This document shows, piece by piece, positions 62,671 through 64,000 of a DNA stretch of 64,000 nucleotides. The notes under the pieces were generated by a model. It did no database searches, had not been told where the DNA came from, and saw only the letters and a program-made list of their open reading frames with translations. A program made the position numbers and the translations under genes. The DNA is from Azotimanducus sp965220185 (lineage in GTDB: Bacteria; Pseudomonadota; Gammaproteobacteria; Pseudomonadales; Azotimanducaceae): the NCBI GenBank assembly GCA_965220185.1, contig OZ244807.1, positions 62,001 to 126,000 on the forward strand, read 5' to 3'. Every line of letters starts with the position of its first letter. Position 1 is the stretch's first letter.

Positions 62671-62961
62671 GTGACTTGCGAAGTGGTCATCATGAATAAG
62701 CAGGCCGCAGTCATGGCTGCGGACAGCGCAACTACAGTCACCCAATGGATAGGCGACCGCAAGGAGCAACGCTACTTCAAAGGCACGCACAAGATATTTC
62801 AATTATCCAAGTTCCGACCAGTGGGCATCATGGTATATGCAGCCGCGAACCTCCAAGGTGTCCCCTGGGACATCATCGTCAAGGATTTTCGTGAACGACA
62901 TTTGGGTAAGGAATCATTTGGGACTTATATACATGATGCCGGACAAAATCAAGTAAAATAA
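62671..62961 (+). pseudogene. N-terminal fragment of a proteasome-like (Ntn-hydrolase) protein
   Basis: The start CEVVIMNKQAAVMAADSA, then FKGTHKIFQLSKFRPVGIMVYAAANLQGVPW (quoted in parts) looks like the first third of a bacterial Ntn-hydrolase-like protein of the proteasome-beta shape, with Thr2 as possible nucleophile. Similarity fades after HLGKESF and the frame closes at 62961, where TnpB-derived sequence starts. Confidence 0.55.
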
Positions 62962-62965
62962 TCAT

Positions 62966-63202
62966 ATGGAATACGCCCATCGCACAACCCGATATCGCCT
63001 GCTTCCGCGCACCCGCGCGAAGCATCGGATGTTGTGGTCTGTGACCGGCGCGTGTGGGCATGCCAACAACGCAGACATGAATGCTGCGTTGAATATATTG
63101 GCGTCGGGGATTGGGGCGACCGGACGCGGAGGCGGCGACAATGGTCGGCCTGTGAAGCGTCAAGAAGTAGCAAGACACCACTTGGTAGAGTCGTGTATAT
63201 AA
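62966..63202 (+). pseudogene. C-terminal remnant of an IS200/IS605-type TnpB
   Basis: ACGHANNADMNAALNILASG is the zinc-ribbon end of TnpB-type proteins, followed by GATGRGGGDNGRPVKRQE, also typical. The first Cys pair and whole nuclease core are missing, and the residues ahead appear frame-shifted relative to the family. It is a relic of an element that probably cut off the Ntn-hydrolase-like gene. Confidence 0.8.
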
Positions 63203-63246
63203 ATCCCTTTATAAGTCCCTAGCCACGACATATCCGGTGTCAACCA

Positions 63247-64000
63247 ATGGGGATTTGTTTCGATAGCAATCGCTTGATGAAACCAACGCAGCGAATATTC
63301 AGCGCCGCGTGGCTAGAATCCATAGCAGAGACAGTGCATGTGCTTCCACAAGTGGCACGTGAATTGACACACGACAAATATGTCGTTGACCCTATCGCGG
63401 ATTTAGAAGCGGCAAAAAATACGTTGCGGCGCGTGCAACAACGGGGGAACGAACGGATTGAATATATTGTTGCATGCGATGTGTGGTGGCTCAATGAGTT
63501 CGTTCGAAACGAGTCTCCATATGAACTTGTTCAGTTGAACGCAGCAAAAGAACGATATGCTGCTGAACTGCGGAAAGTCTTCCCACGATCTGCGTTTCCA
63601 CATGAACATAAAGACGATATCGAGACGTGTCACGACGCGATTATTGTGAGCGAAGCACTGGTCACGTCACAGCGTCTGCTCATTACATCCGATGAGCATA
63701 GTTTGAAACACAAGCCGTTGAACGAATGGGTGCACCGACACGCCAACGAATATGGCCTCGAGAGCGGGCCGGTTGTGTTTGTTCAGGATGACGTTCTTTC
63801 AACGGTGTTCGCATTGGACGAACAACGTTTGCTTTCCATTGCACTTGGTGCGGCATGGCCAGATGAATATGCGGCAAATGCGACGGTGGTCGAACGGTTT
63901 CAAGGACAACTTCAGGCAATGTATGGCGGTGCGTTGCTCTCGCGTACTGCGGCGATGATCGAAAGGGCATGGGACGAGTTGACCGAACAGGAGAAGATGA
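63247..64000 (+). CDS. PIN-like protein, 3' end beyond the window
   Basis: An open frame of 251 codons runs from ATG 63247 to the window edge with no stop. GICFDSNRLMKPTQRIF could hold the first PIN Asp; VLPQVARELTHD a Glu; CHDAIIVSEALV and LLITSDEHSLKH further acidic residues in PIN-like spacing. The family could not be named. Codon use (more A/T-ending codons) differs from core genes, suggesting transfer. Open frames on the other strand here are its shadows. Confidence 0.65.
   Translation, partial: MGICFDSNRLMKPTQRIFSAAWLESIAETVHVLPQVARELTHDKYVVDPIADLEAAKNTLRRVQQRGNERIEYIVACDVWWLNEFVRNESPYELVQLNAAKERYAAELRKVFPRSAFPHEHKDDIETCHDAIIVSEALVTSQRLLITSDEHSLKHKPLNEWVHRHANEYGLESGPVVFVQDDVLSTVFALDEQRLLSIALGAAWPDEYAANATVVERFQGQLQAMYGGALLSRTAAMIERAWDELTEQEKM

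Noticed and set aside
62966..63202. Active TnpB nuclease or transposon
   Set aside because: Only the C-terminal zinc-ribbon end remains; the RuvC-like core is gone.

Overview
The window reads like the chromosome of a GC-rich proteobacterium, most likely gamma- or betaproteobacterial. The basis is the hisZ-purA order, a type 2 ArgC, FolE2, a class I PHA synthase with PhaR and phasin, and a wax-ester-synthase-like acyltransferase. No rRNA, tRNA or CRISPR array was recognised, and the species cannot be named from this sequence.

Layout. 1-15.2 kb is mostly core: hisZ (partial), purA, a Trm112-like protein, folE2, a small exported-protein operon ending in a formylglycine-generating enzyme, a PIN toxin/antitoxin pair, an AlbA_2 ATPase, then a compact minus-strand run (esterase, argC, aminotransferase, DEAD-box helicase, AI-2E-type permease, hisC, acyltransferase). 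15.2-18.05 kb is a patch of turnover: a decapitated vapC beside its vapB, an AAA_14/DUF4143 ATPase, a secreted protein whose N-terminus is encoded by 24 consecutive C residues, and two copies of a 35-bp repeat. 18-25.3 kb is a storage-polymer and lipid block (phaC-phaR-HAD leftward; DUF6489, WS/DGAT, GNAT and phasin rightward), with sites matching the PhaR consensus, plus a GYD-domain protein beside a GYD-acyltransferase fusion.

25.8-60.7 kb looks like one catabolic locus that has been interrupted twice. Its parts are two family III CoA-transferases, an HMG-CoA-lyase-like enzyme, a nitrilase homologue without the usual Cys and Lys, a translationally coupled FAD oxidase/alpha-beta hydrolase/GntR/NhaA operon, a carbamoylsarcosine-amidase-like isochorismatase, two allantoinase-like deacetylases, DUF1838 and a Tat-exported amine oxidase. 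A near-palindromic element with core TGAYATATCA lies between the lyase and CoA-transferase, before the FAD oxidase and before the isochorismatase. I infer that it is the operator of the GntR protein. The substrate is unknown; amide/ureide chemistry followed by CoA-thioester cleavage is suggested.

The interruptions are both defence-like. 30.2-35.5 kb is a restriction-modification set with two different DNA methyltransferases and a PLD (HKD) endonuclease of BfiI/NgoFVII type. 40.5-52.76 kb is an island with a PIN toxin pair, a broken ATPase copy, an IS630-type element with a probable +1 frameshift, a truncated cytosine methyltransferase, an Eco57I-like methyltransferase, a PLD-SNF2 helicase and an intact AAA ATPase. 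The island is bounded by an identical 21-bp sequence that contains the putative operator, as if it had landed in a divergent promoter and left a copy on each side.

53.5-64 kb adds further toxin-antitoxin genes, several of them broken (orphan HigA, RES toxin with an internal deletion, split NYN nuclease), a fossil duplicate of a deacetylase 5' end, two apparently intact PIN modules, a truncated Ntn-hydrolase-like gene, a TnpB remnant and a PIN-like gene that runs off the right end.
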